NCBI GenBank assembly: GCA_023389045.1
Contig: JAEWEZ010000028.1
Location: 1-17,715, forward strand
Reading direction: 5' to 3'
DNA: 17,715 nucleotides
Origin: Actinomycetes bacterium
GTDB lineage: Bacteria > Actinomycetota > Actinomycetes > Actinomycetales > Dermabacteraceae
Each line of letters begins with the position of its first letter. Positions within the stretch are counted from its first letter, which is position 1. Positions 1-7,367 of the stretch are shown here, in pieces. The notes under the pieces are model-generated. The model was given only the letters and a program-made list of their open reading frames with translations. It did not search any database and was not told where the DNA came from. The translations under genes were made by a program, and so were the position numbers.

Positions 1-4
1 TGAG

Positions 5-26
5 AAAAGGAACTGAGCAGGGTTCC
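5..26 (-). terminator. Probable intrinsic terminator downstream of dinB
   Basis: Read on the minus strand, a GGAAC arm, an 8-nt loop and a GTTCC arm are followed directly by TTTTC. This lies about 100 bases past the dinB stop and in the right orientation for it. The stem is only 5 bp, so the call is moderate. The bases between it and the dinB stop hold no convincing gene. Confidence 0.4.
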
Positions 27-121
27 AATCTGGTAGCGCTCCCTCACCAGGCGCTCGCCTGCTCTCCCCCACCGACGGGACGTGTCCGAACGCTGCCCCA
101 CGCAATCGTTCGCCGCCACAC

Positions 122-1600
122 TCACCACAGCTGGGGTGCGCGTTCCTCTCCCCCGCCCTCACCGCCGTGCCGAGATCTGTGAGGGGGCTTGCCTGGGGAG
201 TCACCATTGCGCTGGTCCTGTGCGCTCCCGTGGTCGTCATCCTCCTGCGCAGACATCGGAGCGTTCAGTGACATCGGGATGGTGGCTGGCGGCGGCATCG
301 CGCCGTGGCCCACGACGGAGGCACGCGTGATCGCGGTGTCACCGAACCGTGCCTGTGCGCGGTCCCAGGCTTCTTCGAGCCCGCTCCAGCCGGTGTTTCG
401 CCCGGCCAGTTCCTGTGCCGCGCCCCCGACGCTGCGCTCCAGATGCGCGGCACGAACCCCCGCCAGCCGAATACGGGGCATCCTGCTCTTCTCCCTTTCC
501 CACAGCGCCACCACGTGTTCGCGCAGTCGCTCGCTGCTGGCCGTGGGCTGCGGCATGGTGGCGGAACGGGTGATCGTCGTGCCGTCCCCGGCGCGTAGTT
601 TCAGCACCACCGTGCGGGTGATGAAGCCGTGGCGGCGCAGATCTCGCGCCACGTCATCTGCCATCTGGGTGATTCGACGGCGTACCTCTGCCGGATCGGT
701 GAGGTCCTCATCCCAGGTGCGTTCCTTGCCCAGGGACTTATCGCAAACGCGTGAACCCACCCCGGTGCGGTCTTCTCCCGAGGCAAGGAGCACCACCTCG
801 GGGGCCCGTGGACCGAGAATCCGGGCAAGCGTGCTGGGCGGCACCTCCAGGAGATCACCGATCTGCCGCACCCCGAGGCGTGCGAGCCGCTCCTGGGCTT
901 TGGGGCCGATGCCGGAGATCGCTCCGACCGGCAGCGGTGCCAGGAAGGCACGCGTCTGCGCTGCCGGTACGATGAGCATGCCATCGGGTTTGGCACGGGC
1001 CGAGGCGATCTTGGCAACGGCTCGGGAGACGGAACCGCCCACGGAACTGGGTAAGCCGAGTTCCTCGCGGATACGGCGCCTGAGGAGCTGGGCAACCTGT
1101 TCAGGCGTGCCGAAGAGCCGCCGCGCCGGGCGGACGTCCAAGAAGGCTTCATCCACGCTGATCTGTTCGATATGCGCGGCCACCGACCGCAGGATCTCCA
1201 TCACCTGTGCCGAGATAGCCCGGTAATGATCCATGCGCCCGGGGATGATCACGAGATCGGGGGCGAGGCGTCGAGCAGCAGCCATGGGCATGGCGGAGAA
1301 GATTCCGCGTTCCCGGGCCGGATAGCTGGCGGCGGCCACCACTCCCCGCGCGCCGCTACCTCCCACCACGACAGGTAGGCCTCGAAGGGAGGGATTATCA
1401 CGGATCTCCACGGAGGCGAAGAACGCATCCATATCGAGGTGGAGGATCCCGGGTGACTCTTCACCCTCGAACGCGAGATCTGCTCCCATTTCGACCGGCT
1501 GGGCAGCGTCAACCGGTTGCACAGCTTCGACCGGCGCTACCAGATCGGCCTCATCCGCCCAGGACCGTCGCTCACGCCCGGGCGTATCTTCCCTGACCAT
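122..1600 (-). CDS. dinB: DNA polymerase IV (Y-family translesion polymerase)
   Basis: This is an error-prone Y-family polymerase that copies past damaged template bases. The reading frame opens at a TTG (1618), but I prefer the ATG at 1600, which has a GAGAGG 10 nt upstream, giving 492 aa. The first ~50 residues are a low-complexity acidic/Val-Pro/Gln extension before the catalytic palm begins at LHLDMDAFFASVE. That motif holds the first metal-binding Asp (about residue 56) and the Phe-Phe steric-gate pair (60-61). SVDEAFLD (about 148-155) supplies the second Asp/Glu pair. A helix-hairpin-helix GIGPKAQERL follows near 230, then a little-finger domain starting around KSLGKERTW. The C-terminal ~60 residues are Pro/Asp/Gly-rich and I do not see a clear QLxLF beta-clamp peptide. 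It lies 68 bp downstream of the HEPN gene on the same strand and is probably co-transcribed. No SOS box is visible upstream of either gene. Confidence 0.93.
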   Translation of the reverse strand: MVREDTPGRERRSWADEADLVAPVEAVQPVDAAQPVEMGADLAFEGEESPGILHLDMDAFFASVEIRDNPSLRGLPVVVGGSGARGVVAAASYPARERGIFSAMPMAAARRLAPDLVIIPGRMDHYRAISAQVMEILRSVAAHIEQISVDEAFLDVRPARRLFGTPEQVAQLLRRRIREELGLPSSVGGSVSRAVAKIASARAKPDGMLIVPAAQTRAFLAPLPVGAISGIGPKAQERLARLGVRQIGDLLEVPPSTLARILGPRAPEVVLLASGEDRTGVGSRVCDKSLGKERTWDEDLTDPAEVRRRITQMADDVARDLRRHGFITRTVVLKLRAGDGTTITRSATMPQPTASSERLREHVVALWEREKSRMPRIRLAGVRAAHLERSVGGAAQELAGRNTGWSGLEEAWDRAQARFGDTAITRASVVGHGAMPPPATIPMSLNAPMSAQEDDDHGSAQDQRNGDSPGKPPHRSRHGGEGGGEERAPQLW

Positions 1601-1668
1601 GCGCTCACCGCCTCTCAACGACTAGCCGTGATGCTCCATGCTCTCGCAGAGCGCCGAACTCTGCCTAT

Positions 1669-2148
1669 TCAGCTGGCGAGCGCCGCGATGCGCCCAGGGA
1701 GAACGTCCAGCACCTCCTCCCGCACCTCCTGGGTATGCGCCCGAGTGTTCTCCAGATGCACCCGCAACAGCTCCGCCGTGGGGACCCGCGAGGGATCACG
1801 ATCCAGAAGTTCTCTCTCCGCCACCATCACTGCCACGTCCTCAGCGCGAGCGGCCGGCCGCCTGCCCAGGCGGCGCAGCGCCGCCCAGACATTCAGGGGA
1901 AGCGGGCGCTTGCGCTCACGGTTCGCGCGGGTCACCAAGACCCCGGCCACGCGCAGTGCGGCCCGGTGGATCAGTTCAAAGGCCTCCCGCGGCTGCTCCA
2001 CCATGAGCTGTTCTGCCTCCTGCAGAAAACTCTCGGCGCGCTCGATGACCTGAAGGTCAGCATCGAGCAAACGCAGGGCACGCATCTGATCACCCTGCGC
2101 ACCGCGGGCGGTGGCGTATTCAGCATCGGTCTGAAAGATCGTGCTCAT
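1669..2148 (-). CDS. SAV_6107-type HEPN domain protein
   Basis: A 159-aa all-helical protein. The block around residues 50-100 (an AFELIHRAALRVAG helix, an Arg/Lys-rich turn, then PLPLNVWAALRRLG) resembles the actinobacterial SAV_6107 HEPN family as I recall it; family assignment is by eye. HEPN proteins include RNases and nucleotide-binding partners, but the R-x4-6-H RNase motif is not evident, so no catalytic claim is made. The start was set at the ATG at 2148 because AAGGAG sits 6 nt upstream; the frame could extend upstream to 2244 but without such a site. A 7-bp hairpin lies in the leader. The gene is directly upstream of dinB on the same strand, which suggests a shared transcript and possibly a role linked to translesion synthesis (inference). 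Confidence 0.62.
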   Translation of the reverse strand: MSTIFQTDAEYATARGAQGDQMRALRLLDADLQVIERAESFLQEAEQLMVEQPREAFELIHRAALRVAGVLVTRANRERKRPLPLNVWAALRRLGRRPAARAEDVAVMVAERELLDRDPSRVPTAELLRVHLENTRAHTQEVREEVLDVLPGRIAALAS

Positions 2149-2182
2149 CGTCGGCTCCTTATCGCGTCGTGGCACCCCTGCA

Positions 2183-2201
2183 GCCGAGCCCTGTGCTCGG
2201 C
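2183..2201 (-). other. Perfect 7-bp hairpin in the HEPN-dinB leader
   Basis: The arms GCCGAGC and GCTCGGC pair perfectly around a 5-nt loop. It sits about 20 nt upstream of the AAGGAG ribosome-binding site of the HEPN gene, so it would be in the 5' untranslated RNA of that operon. There is no U-tract, so it does not look like a terminator. It might affect translation or mRNA stability. Confidence 0.4.
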
Positions 2202-2254
2202 GGGTCACCCCCATGTCCACGACGCTAAAGAGACCCCCTGACAAACAAGACGCC

Positions 2255-2260
2255 TAGACT
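2255..2260 (+). promoter_or_regulatory. -10 element TAGACT, leaderless start of the spermidine-synthase-like gene
   Basis: TAGACT fits the actinobacterial TAnnnT -10 pattern and is followed by exactly 6 nt and then the GTG start codon at 2267. Transcription beginning about 7 nt after the hexamer would start at the start codon itself. No Shine-Dalgarno is present. No good -35 was found. Confidence 0.55.
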
Positions 2261-2266
2261 TCCGCC

Positions 2267-3163
2267 GTGGCCCGTCGTTCCTCCCGCCGTTCCCCCGCCC
2301 CGGGCGCATTCGAGCATCTCGGCCCGCTCGACCAGCCCCTTCCTATCTCCACCGGAACAGCACGTTTAACTCGCGAAAATGACGGGTCCGTGCTGCTGGA
2401 AGTCAACGGGGCTCCCTCTTCACATCTGCACCCCGATCCCCGCCACCTCGTCTTCGAGTACCTGCGCTGGATGGATCTGGTGATTGGTCTGCACCTTCAG
2501 GACCACGAGATCAGCGAGCCCCAGATCGCGCATCTGGGAGGCGCCGGCTGCTCCCTGCCCCGGGCGCTGGCGGCGGCCCATCCGCGGGCACGCCAAATCG
2601 TTGTGGAAATCGACGCTTTACTCGCGGAGCAGGTACGGGTCTGGTTTGATCTGCCCCGGTCCCCCCAGCTGCGGATCCGGGTCGAGGACGCCGCTGCCGC
2701 GCTGGCCGGCTGGCGCGAAGACCGTTTCGATGTGCTCACCCGAGACGTTTTCGCCGGCACCCTCACCCCGTCGGAGCTCACCTCGCAGAAGGCCGCTGCC
2801 CATGCGGCGCGGGTGCTGCGCCCGCAGGGGATATATCTCGCGAACTCGGCGGCCCCTCCGGGCACGCGGGTGCTCGCCGATGAGTTAGCCACTCTGGCCA
2901 GCGTTTTCCGGCATGTGGGCGCAATCGCCGAACCCGCGCATCTGAGCGGAAAGCGTCGGGGGAACTGCGTTCTCCTGGCGTCCCAGGTGCCGCTTCCGGA
3001 GGGGATTGATCGGGCGCTCCGTTCCGATCCGGTGTCGGTTCGCCTCGCCACAGCCTCGCAGGTCAAGGGACTCATCGATGGCGGCCGCGTGCTCCAGGGA
3101 ACGATGCCGGCCACTCCCCCAGGACCGACCGACAAAGAATCGCACCCTCCGCTTCGCTTCTGA
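2267..3163 (+). CDS. Spermidine-synthase-like / class I methyltransferase-fold protein
   Basis: A 298-aa protein with the Rossmann fold of the spermidine synthase family. Seen: an HLGGAGCSLPRAL nucleotide/SAM-binding loop (about 89-101), an acidic strand end IVVEID (111-116), and FDVLTRDVFAG (154-163) matching the family's DxF segment. The glycine loop lacks the GGGDG Asp of true polyamine synthases. Many actinobacterial proteins of this type are annotated as spermidine synthase without proof of polyamine activity, and I would not assign a substrate. There is no membrane segment and no fused transporter domain. The GTG start has no ribosome-binding site but sits 6 nt after a TAGACT -10, consistent with leaderless translation. 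The C-terminal ~25 residues are Pro-rich and probably disordered. It is transcribed divergently from the HEPN-dinB unit and is followed by a tandem repeat and a hairpin. Confidence 0.7.
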   Translation: MARRSSRRSPAPGAFEHLGPLDQPLPISTGTARLTRENDGSVLLEVNGAPSSHLHPDPRHLVFEYLRWMDLVIGLHLQDHEISEPQIAHLGGAGCSLPRALAAAHPRARQIVVEIDALLAEQVRVWFDLPRSPQLRIRVEDAAAALAGWREDRFDVLTRDVFAGTLTPSELTSQKAAAHAARVLRPQGIYLANSAAPPGTRVLADELATLASVFRHVGAIAEPAHLSGKRRGNCVLLASQVPLPEGIDRALRSDPVSVRLATASQVKGLIDGGRVLQGTMPATPPGPTDKESHPPLRF

Positions 3164-3166
3164 GCG

Positions 3167-3226
3167 CGCATCGCATCAGGGAATCACGCAGCGCCTCAGA
3201 GATTCGCGCATCGCCTCAGAGAATTG
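3167..3226. repeat. Three tandem 20-bp repeats
   Basis: Three consecutive units of exactly 20 bp begin 4 nt after the stop codon of the spermidine-synthase-like gene. They start at 3167 (CGCATCGCATCAGGGAATCA), 3187 (CGCAGCGCCTCAGAGATTCG) and 3207 (CGCATCGCCTCAGAGAATTG). Units 2 and 3 differ at only a few positions and unit 1 is more diverged. The function is unknown. Confidence 0.75.
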
Positions 3227-3267
3227 CGGGCGGCGCTTGATCCGCGCCGGCTGCGAGAGCAACGACA

Positions 3268-3301
3268 AGAACCGGGGCGCAGCCTGCTGCACCCCGGTTC
3301 T
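3268..3301 (-). terminator. Strong hairpin, terminator of cspA (possibly bidirectional)
   Basis: AGAACCGGGG (3268-3277) pairs perfectly with CCCCGGTTCT (3292-3301). After one mismatch, an inner GCAG/CTGC stem closes a 4-nt loop. On the minus strand it is followed by TTGTCGTTG, a weakly T-rich tail, and it lies about 75 nt past the cspA stop. It also follows the plus-strand gene ending at 3163 and may stop transcription from both sides. Confidence 0.65.
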
Positions 3302-3376
3302 GGGAGTTCATGCCGAGAGTCCCTCACGCCCGTCGCAGCCAGTCAGGTCTGGGGCACGGACGTGGGGATGCTCAGA

Positions 3377-3580
3377 TCAGAGCGGGCGAACGTTCTCCGC
3401 CTGCGGGCCCTTCTCCCCCTGCGCAACGTCAAACTCGACGCGCTGACCCTCATCGAGAGTGCGGTAGCCGTCCATGTCGATGCGGCTGTGGTGCACGAAA
3501 ACGTCGGCGCCGCCGCCGTCAATCTCGATAAAACCGTAGCCCTTCTCGGCGTTGAACCACTTGACCGAGCCCTGTGCCAT
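3377..3580 (-). CDS. cspA: Cold-shock domain protein, CspA family
   Basis: A 67-aa single-domain cold-shock protein, the usual length for the family. It binds single-stranded RNA/DNA as a small OB-fold and acts as an RNA chaperone in the cytoplasm. The sequence begins [20 protein letters not shown], which contains RNP1 (KGYGFI, residues 13-18). RNP2 follows as VFVHH (27-31), then the GQRVEFD and GPQAENV blocks typical of the C-terminal half. The start at 3580 is preferred because AGGAAG lies 8 nt upstream; an in-frame GTG three codons earlier would abut that site. It is monocistronic, with a strong hairpin downstream and about 340 bp of non-coding DNA upstream. Whether it is cold-induced or constitutive cannot be told from the sequence. 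Confidence 0.95.
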   Translation of the reverse strand: MAQGSVKWFNAEKGYGFIEIDGGGADVFVHHSRIDMDGYRTLDEGQRVEFDVAQGEKGPQAENVRPL

Positions 3581-3921
3581 GTCTGTCACTTCCTGTGTCG
3601 TCCGTCCGGGCGCGCCTCTGCGCTCCCCGTGCCGCGTGAGGCCCGCGGGTACGGGCCCTTCGATGCGTGCCGGTCGGTCCAGTCGGGCCGACGACGGACG
3701 ATCCCAGAAGCGCCATGGCTTCCAGAGACCTGCATCACCGCAACGCGGTCATTCTGTCACGACCGTGGCGCAGTTCACTGTCTCCGTTCGCGCCTGCGAT
3801 CACGAAGCCGTAACGGAAGTGCAACGAATATGGATCGATGACTGTCAGACCCGCTCCGGTGCCCGGAATGTCGTTTCTCGCACTGTGCGATCCGGAGCGA
3901 TCCGGCGCAGCCTCATCAGCG
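3581..3921. other. Non-coding gap between cspA and the PAC2 gene
   Basis: This 341-bp stretch holds the cspA ribosome-binding site at its left end, presumably the cspA promoter and a leader, and the downstream region of the PAC2 gene at its right end. Long leaders are common for cold-shock genes. A minus-strand GTGAAC-16 nt-CAGAAT pair near 3750-3780 is a weak promoter candidate only. I see no convincing gene, and the short open frames here have no ribosome-binding site or recognisable content. Confidence 0.5.
3853..3898 (-). terminator. Possible terminator of the PAC2 gene
   Basis: An outer 7-bp inverted repeat (GCTCCGG at 3853-3859, CCGGAGC at 3892-3898) encloses an inner hairpin (TCGCAC, one base, GTGCGA at 3878-3890). 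It begins about 24 nt past the PAC2 stop. No U-tract is visible, so it may be a GC-type terminator or an RNA-processing element. Confidence 0.33.
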
Positions 3922-4941
3922 CTACGAGGCGGATTCCTCTCCCCCGCGATGCGCATCGTGATCGGCCAGGAACTGTTCAAACCGCTCCGCGATCTCATCC
4001 GCCGTGGGCAGATCCACCGAGGCGGCGAGCGGAACCCCACCCTTGGCGCGCATCCGGTCGTACTGCTCCTCGAAGGTCTCGACCACATGACGCACCTCCT
4101 CATTGCCGAGCAGGGTGATCTCCAGGGCACTTGAGGCGGCCTCCGCGAGATCCCCCAGCTCCATCAGCGGCAGGTCGAGACCCGTCGCATCACTGAGTCG
4201 GCGCAGCAGGGCAAGCGCCCCCGCCGGGAAGTTCATGCGCGCCAGATAGTGCGGGACCTGCGCGGTATACCCCAGGGCGGGAAGCTGCGCCCGCCCCATC
4301 TGGTACTCGAGGAAGGTGGCAAAGGACGACGGCACCACGATCTCGCGCTGTTCCGCATCGCCACCCTGGGAGGGATGCTCGCCGCCCTCACCCGCACCGG
4401 GCATCCCAAACATGGAGGCGCCAGCGGTGGCCGGCGAGAGCGCGCATTCCTCCGGGCACAGCAGCGAGGAGTGCGTGGCATGCGCGATCAAGCCAATCGG
4501 GCGGGTATGCGGCACCGGCATCGGCACCGCTGCGATGCCCACGATCCGCTCCACCTCGAAGAACTCCACCAGGTCGATCACAGCCTGCGCGAGACGATTC
4601 CACTGCAGATCCGGCTCCGGGCCGTCCAGCAGCAGGAATGGCCGATCGGATTCGTCATAGACCAGCCAGAGAGCAAGCTCGGGAACCTCGATCGAAGAAC
4701 AGGTCACCCCGTCGAACCGCGCCTGCAGCCGCGCCGCTCGATAGTCCAAAAGCTCATCGGCGTCGAAGGTGACCAGGCGAACGTGACGCAAACTCTCGCG
4801 TAGGTAGGTGGAAGCGATCCGACTGGCGCTCCCGGCATCCATCAACCCTGGCAGAGCGTGAACCAGAACCAGTTCACCGCGTGGAACAGCCTGAAGCACC
4901 TCGGTGGACTCGAAGGAGTACAAATCACGCGGATCACGCAT
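3922..4941 (-). CDS. PAC2 family protein
   Basis: A 339-aa protein of the PAC2 family (named for eukaryotic proteasome assembly chaperone 2), which is widespread in Actinobacteria with unknown function. Family hallmarks seen include the opening MRDPRDLYSFE, the segment LVHALPGLMDAGSASRIAS (about 25-43), and a strand-rich core with FDADELLDYRAARL and later VGIAAVPMPVPHTRP. The C-terminus is a long acidic helix (EEQYDRMRAK onward). A Gly/Glu-rich stretch in the middle looks like a variable loop. I chose the ATG at 4941 because AAGGAG lies 8 nt upstream. An ATG at 4989 with GGGAG is a reasonable alternative, and the frame opens at 5022. It is divergent from the HelR-type helicase, with the two putative -10 boxes overlapping. 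No proteasome gene is in the window, so a proteasome link is not supported here. Confidence 0.85.
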   Translation of the reverse strand: MRDPRDLYSFESTEVLQAVPRGELVLVHALPGLMDAGSASRIASTYLRESLRHVRLVTFDADELLDYRAARLQARFDGVTCSSIEVPELALWLVYDESDRPFLLLDGPEPDLQWNRLAQAVIDLVEFFEVERIVGIAAVPMPVPHTRPIGLIAHATHSSLLCPEECALSPATAGASMFGMPGAGEGGEHPSQGGDAEQREIVVPSSFATFLEYQMGRAQLPALGYTAQVPHYLARMNFPAGALALLRRLSDATGLDLPLMELGDLAEAASSALEITLLGNEEVRHVVETFEEQYDRMRAKGGVPLAASVDLPTADEIAERFEQFLADHDAHRGGEESAS

Positions 4942-5019
4942 CCGGTTCACTCCTTCCTGGGACGCCGGTTCTTTCGAGACCTCGGCCATGCAAGGCTCCC
5001 GCCTCCTCGCGCTGTCCAC

Positions 5020-5026
5020 CATAATG
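5020..5026. promoter_or_regulatory. Overlapping divergent -10 boxes (CATAAT / CATTAT)
   Basis: The near-palindrome CCATAATGG reads as CATAAT on the plus strand (5020-5025) and CATTAT on the minus strand (5026-5021). The plus box is 8 nt before the GTG at 5034, giving a leaderless or nearly leaderless helR transcript. The minus box would give a leader of about 70 nt for the PAC2 gene. No clear -35 elements were found. Confidence 0.42.
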
Positions 5027-5033
5027 GAACACC

Positions 5034-7367
5034 GTGCCTGAAAGCCGATCCACGCGTGGACCGCCCGGGCACAGCAACGGACACGGCAGTGGCGAGGAGA
5101 CGACCAGCGTGGACGACACCGACGAGCGGCTTACCCAAGAGCTCGCACGCGAACAGGGCTATGCCGACCGGCTCTACCAGCGGCTGGATGAACTGATCGC
5201 TCAGATTGAACGCAATCTGGATGACATGCAGGCCTCGCAGCACGCCACCACCCACCAGAACCGCTCCGAACGCGACTCCTTCGTCACCATGTACGAAGAC
5301 CGTCTCTCCCTACTGCGTTCCGTGAGCCGCGAAGTGGTGTTCGGGCGTCTGGACATGGACGACGCCGCCCGCCGCTACATCGGGCGCATCGGCCTGTTCA
5401 CCCCCGAACGCGAGCAGCTCCTCGTGGATTGGCGCGCTCCCGCGGCCGCCGCCTTCTACCAGGCCACCAGCCGCGACCGGCAAAACGTGCGACTGCGCCG
5501 GCATCTCATTTCCCGTGGACGCACCATCACCGGCCTGGAAGACGACGTTCTGGATCAATCCGTTCTCGAGGGTGCACAGGACGTGGTTCTGCACGGCGAA
5601 GGCGCACTCCTCGCCGCCGTCTCCTCCCAGCGCACTGGACGGATGGGCGACATCGTCGCGACGATCCAGGCCGAGCAGGACCGCATCATCCGCTCCGAGA
5701 ACCGTGGCGTGCTGGTGGTGCAGGGCGGACCCGGCACCGGCAAAACCGCGGTCGCCCTGCACCGCGCCGCTTACCTGCTGTACACGCATCGGCGCCGACT
5801 CGAACACACCGGCGTGCTGATCATGGCCCCCACGCACGGCTTCCTGCGGTACATCGAACGAGTGCTACCGAGCCTGGGCGAATCCGGAGTGGTCATGCAG
5901 ACCCCGGGCGACCTGTTCCCGGGGGTGCAGACCACTCGGCACGACACCGATGACGTAGCCCGGATCAAAGGTGATGGGGCGATGGCGACTCTACTCGCGC
6001 GAGCAGTGAAGCACCGCCAGCTCATCCCCCAGCACGACCTGCACTTCCGTATCGACGGGGTGGATGCGACGCTCACCCGGGAGGATGTGCGTGCGGCCCG
6101 ACGGGAAGCGCGCGCCAGCCACAAACCGCATAACGCTGCCCGTGGCGTCTTCGTACGCGCCGCCCTCGAACGCCTGGCCGTGAACTATGAGCAGGGCCTG
6201 CGCGCCACCGGAACCCCCGTTCTCCCTGAAGACCGCCCGGACATTCTCAGCACCCTGCGCCACGACCCGCAGGTGCGACGCGCCCTCAACCTGGCCTGGC
6301 TGCCGTACACCGCTCAGCAGTTCCTGCGGATCCTCTTCGCGCATCCCGAGCGCATGGCTGCGGCTGCGCCGCGCTCCCTGGCCTCGCATACGCATCTGCT
6401 GGTGCGCCCCAAGGATGCACCCTGGACCGTGGAAGACGTACCGCTGCTGGACGAGGTAGCGGAGCTCCTGGGGGAAGACGACGCCCCCGAGGAGATGCGG
6501 CGCCGCAAAGCTAGTCGCGATCACGAAGAGAGCGTTTCGTACGCCCGTGAGGTGCTCGAGAACATCGACTCCTACGGGATTGTGCGTGCTGAGGATCTTG
6601 CCGCGCAGATGGCTCGAGCCCGCGATGGGCGCACTCTCGCCGAGCGTGCTGCCGCTGAACGCACCTGGACCTACGGGCATGTGGTGGTAGATGAAGGCCA
6701 GGAGCACTCGGCCATGATGTGGCGCGCGCTCATGCGCCGCTGCCCCACCAAGTCCTTCACCGTGGTGGGCGATGTTGCGCAGACCTCGAGCGCTGGCGGC
6801 ACCGACACGTGGCAGGACGCCCTCGGTCCCTACGTCGAGGATCGCCTGCAGGTGGCCGAGCTGACCGTGAACTACCGCACCCCGCGCCGCATTATGCACC
6901 GGGCCCAGGCCATGGCTGCCGCTCACGACCTGCTAATCACGCCTGTCACCTCGGTGCGGGAGGGCGATCACGATCCGCTGCTGCACCCCGTGCGCTCTGA
7001 GGATCTCTCGCGGCGCACCGTGCAGGAAGTGCGCTCTCTCGTCTCGCAGAATATGGGTCGCCTTGCGGTGATCTGTGCGCCCGAACGTGTTCAGGATCTG
7101 GTGCGCGCACTGCGCACGGAGGGCGATCTCCCACCGGCCGGTGAGGGATCCGCTGGTGTGGATGACGTGATCGCCGTGATGACGGCGCAGGATGCCAAGG
7201 GCCTTGAGTTCGACGCGGTGGTGCTGGTGGAGCCGGCGGAGCTGCTGCTGGGGCATGCGCGCGGAGCCAATGACCTGTACGTCGCCATGTCGCGGCCGAC
7301 GCAGGTGCTCTCGATCGTTCACGCCGCGGCCTTGCCGGCCGGGATCGCGGGCTCGCACCACGCCTGA
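5034..7367 (+). CDS. helR: HelR/HelD-type RNA-polymerase-associated SF1 helicase
   Basis: A 777-aa UvrD/Rep-like ATPase of the HelD/HelR group. Known members bind RNA polymerase, prise it from nucleic acid and recycle it; actinobacterial HelR can also displace rifamycins. Seen: an N-terminal charged antiparallel helix region (about 30-110); a VDWRAP segment (131-136) typical of this group; Walker A GGPGTGKT (231-238); the Walker B region VVVDEGQEHSAMMWR (550-564); GDVAQTSSAGG (579-589); VNYRTPRR (612-619); TAQDAKGLEFDAVVL; and motif VI NDLYVAMSRPTQ. Walker B reads DEGQE rather than the usual DEAQD/E, but the metal-binding acidic residues are kept. Start: the GTG at 5034 lies just after a CATAAT -10 (leaderless). 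A GTG at 5109 with GAGGAG 9 nt upstream would remove a 25-residue disordered tail and is nearly as likely. No rifamycin-associated promoter element was recognised upstream. Confidence 0.85.
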   Translation: MPESRSTRGPPGHSNGHGSGEETTSVDDTDERLTQELAREQGYADRLYQRLDELIAQIERNLDDMQASQHATTHQNRSERDSFVTMYEDRLSLLRSVSREVVFGRLDMDDAARRYIGRIGLFTPEREQLLVDWRAPAAAAFYQATSRDRQNVRLRRHLISRGRTITGLEDDVLDQSVLEGAQDVVLHGEGALLAAVSSQRTGRMGDIVATIQAEQDRIIRSENRGVLVVQGGPGTGKTAVALHRAAYLLYTHRRRLEHTGVLIMAPTHGFLRYIERVLPSLGESGVVMQTPGDLFPGVQTTRHDTDDVARIKGDGAMATLLARAVKHRQLIPQHDLHFRIDGVDATLTREDVRAARREARASHKPHNAARGVFVRAALERLAVNYEQGLRATGTPVLPEDRPDILSTLRHDPQVRRALNLAWLPYTAQQFLRILFAHPERMAAAAPRSLASHTHLLVRPKDAPWTVEDVPLLDEVAELLGEDDAPEEMRRRKASRDHEESVSYAREVLENIDSYGIVRAEDLAAQMARARDGRTLAERAAAERTWTYGHVVVDEGQEHSAMMWRALMRRCPTKSFTVVGDVAQTSSAGGTDTWQDALGPYVEDRLQVAELTVNYRTPRRIMHRAQAMAAAHDLLITPVTSVREGDHDPLLHPVRSEDLSRRTVQEVRSLVSQNMGRLAVICAPERVQDLVRALRTEGDLPPAGEGSAGVDDVIAVMTAQDAKGLEFDAVVLVEPAELLLGHARGANDLYVAMSRPTQVLSIVHAAALPAGIAGSHHA

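Noticed and set aside
1..3. TGA at the first three bases as the stop of a gene entering from the left
   Set aside because: Cannot be tested with no upstream sequence.
189..1226. 345-aa open frame on the plus strand opposite dinB
   Set aside because: Ser/Arg/Pro-rich antisense of a clear polymerase gene, a known artefact of GC-rich coding DNA; no domain is recognisable.
1601..2266. SOS box for HEPN-dinB
   Set aside because: No TCGAAC/GTTCGA half-site pair with 4-nt spacing was found upstream of either gene.
3922..4941. Proteasome-system locus suggested by the PAC2 protein
   Set aside because: No proteasome subunit, Mpa/ARC or Pup gene is nearby; bacterial PAC2 proteins occur without them.
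4942..5033. Rifamycin-associated element upstream of helR
   Set aside because: Looked for the GC-rich palindrome known for such genes; nothing comparable was seen.
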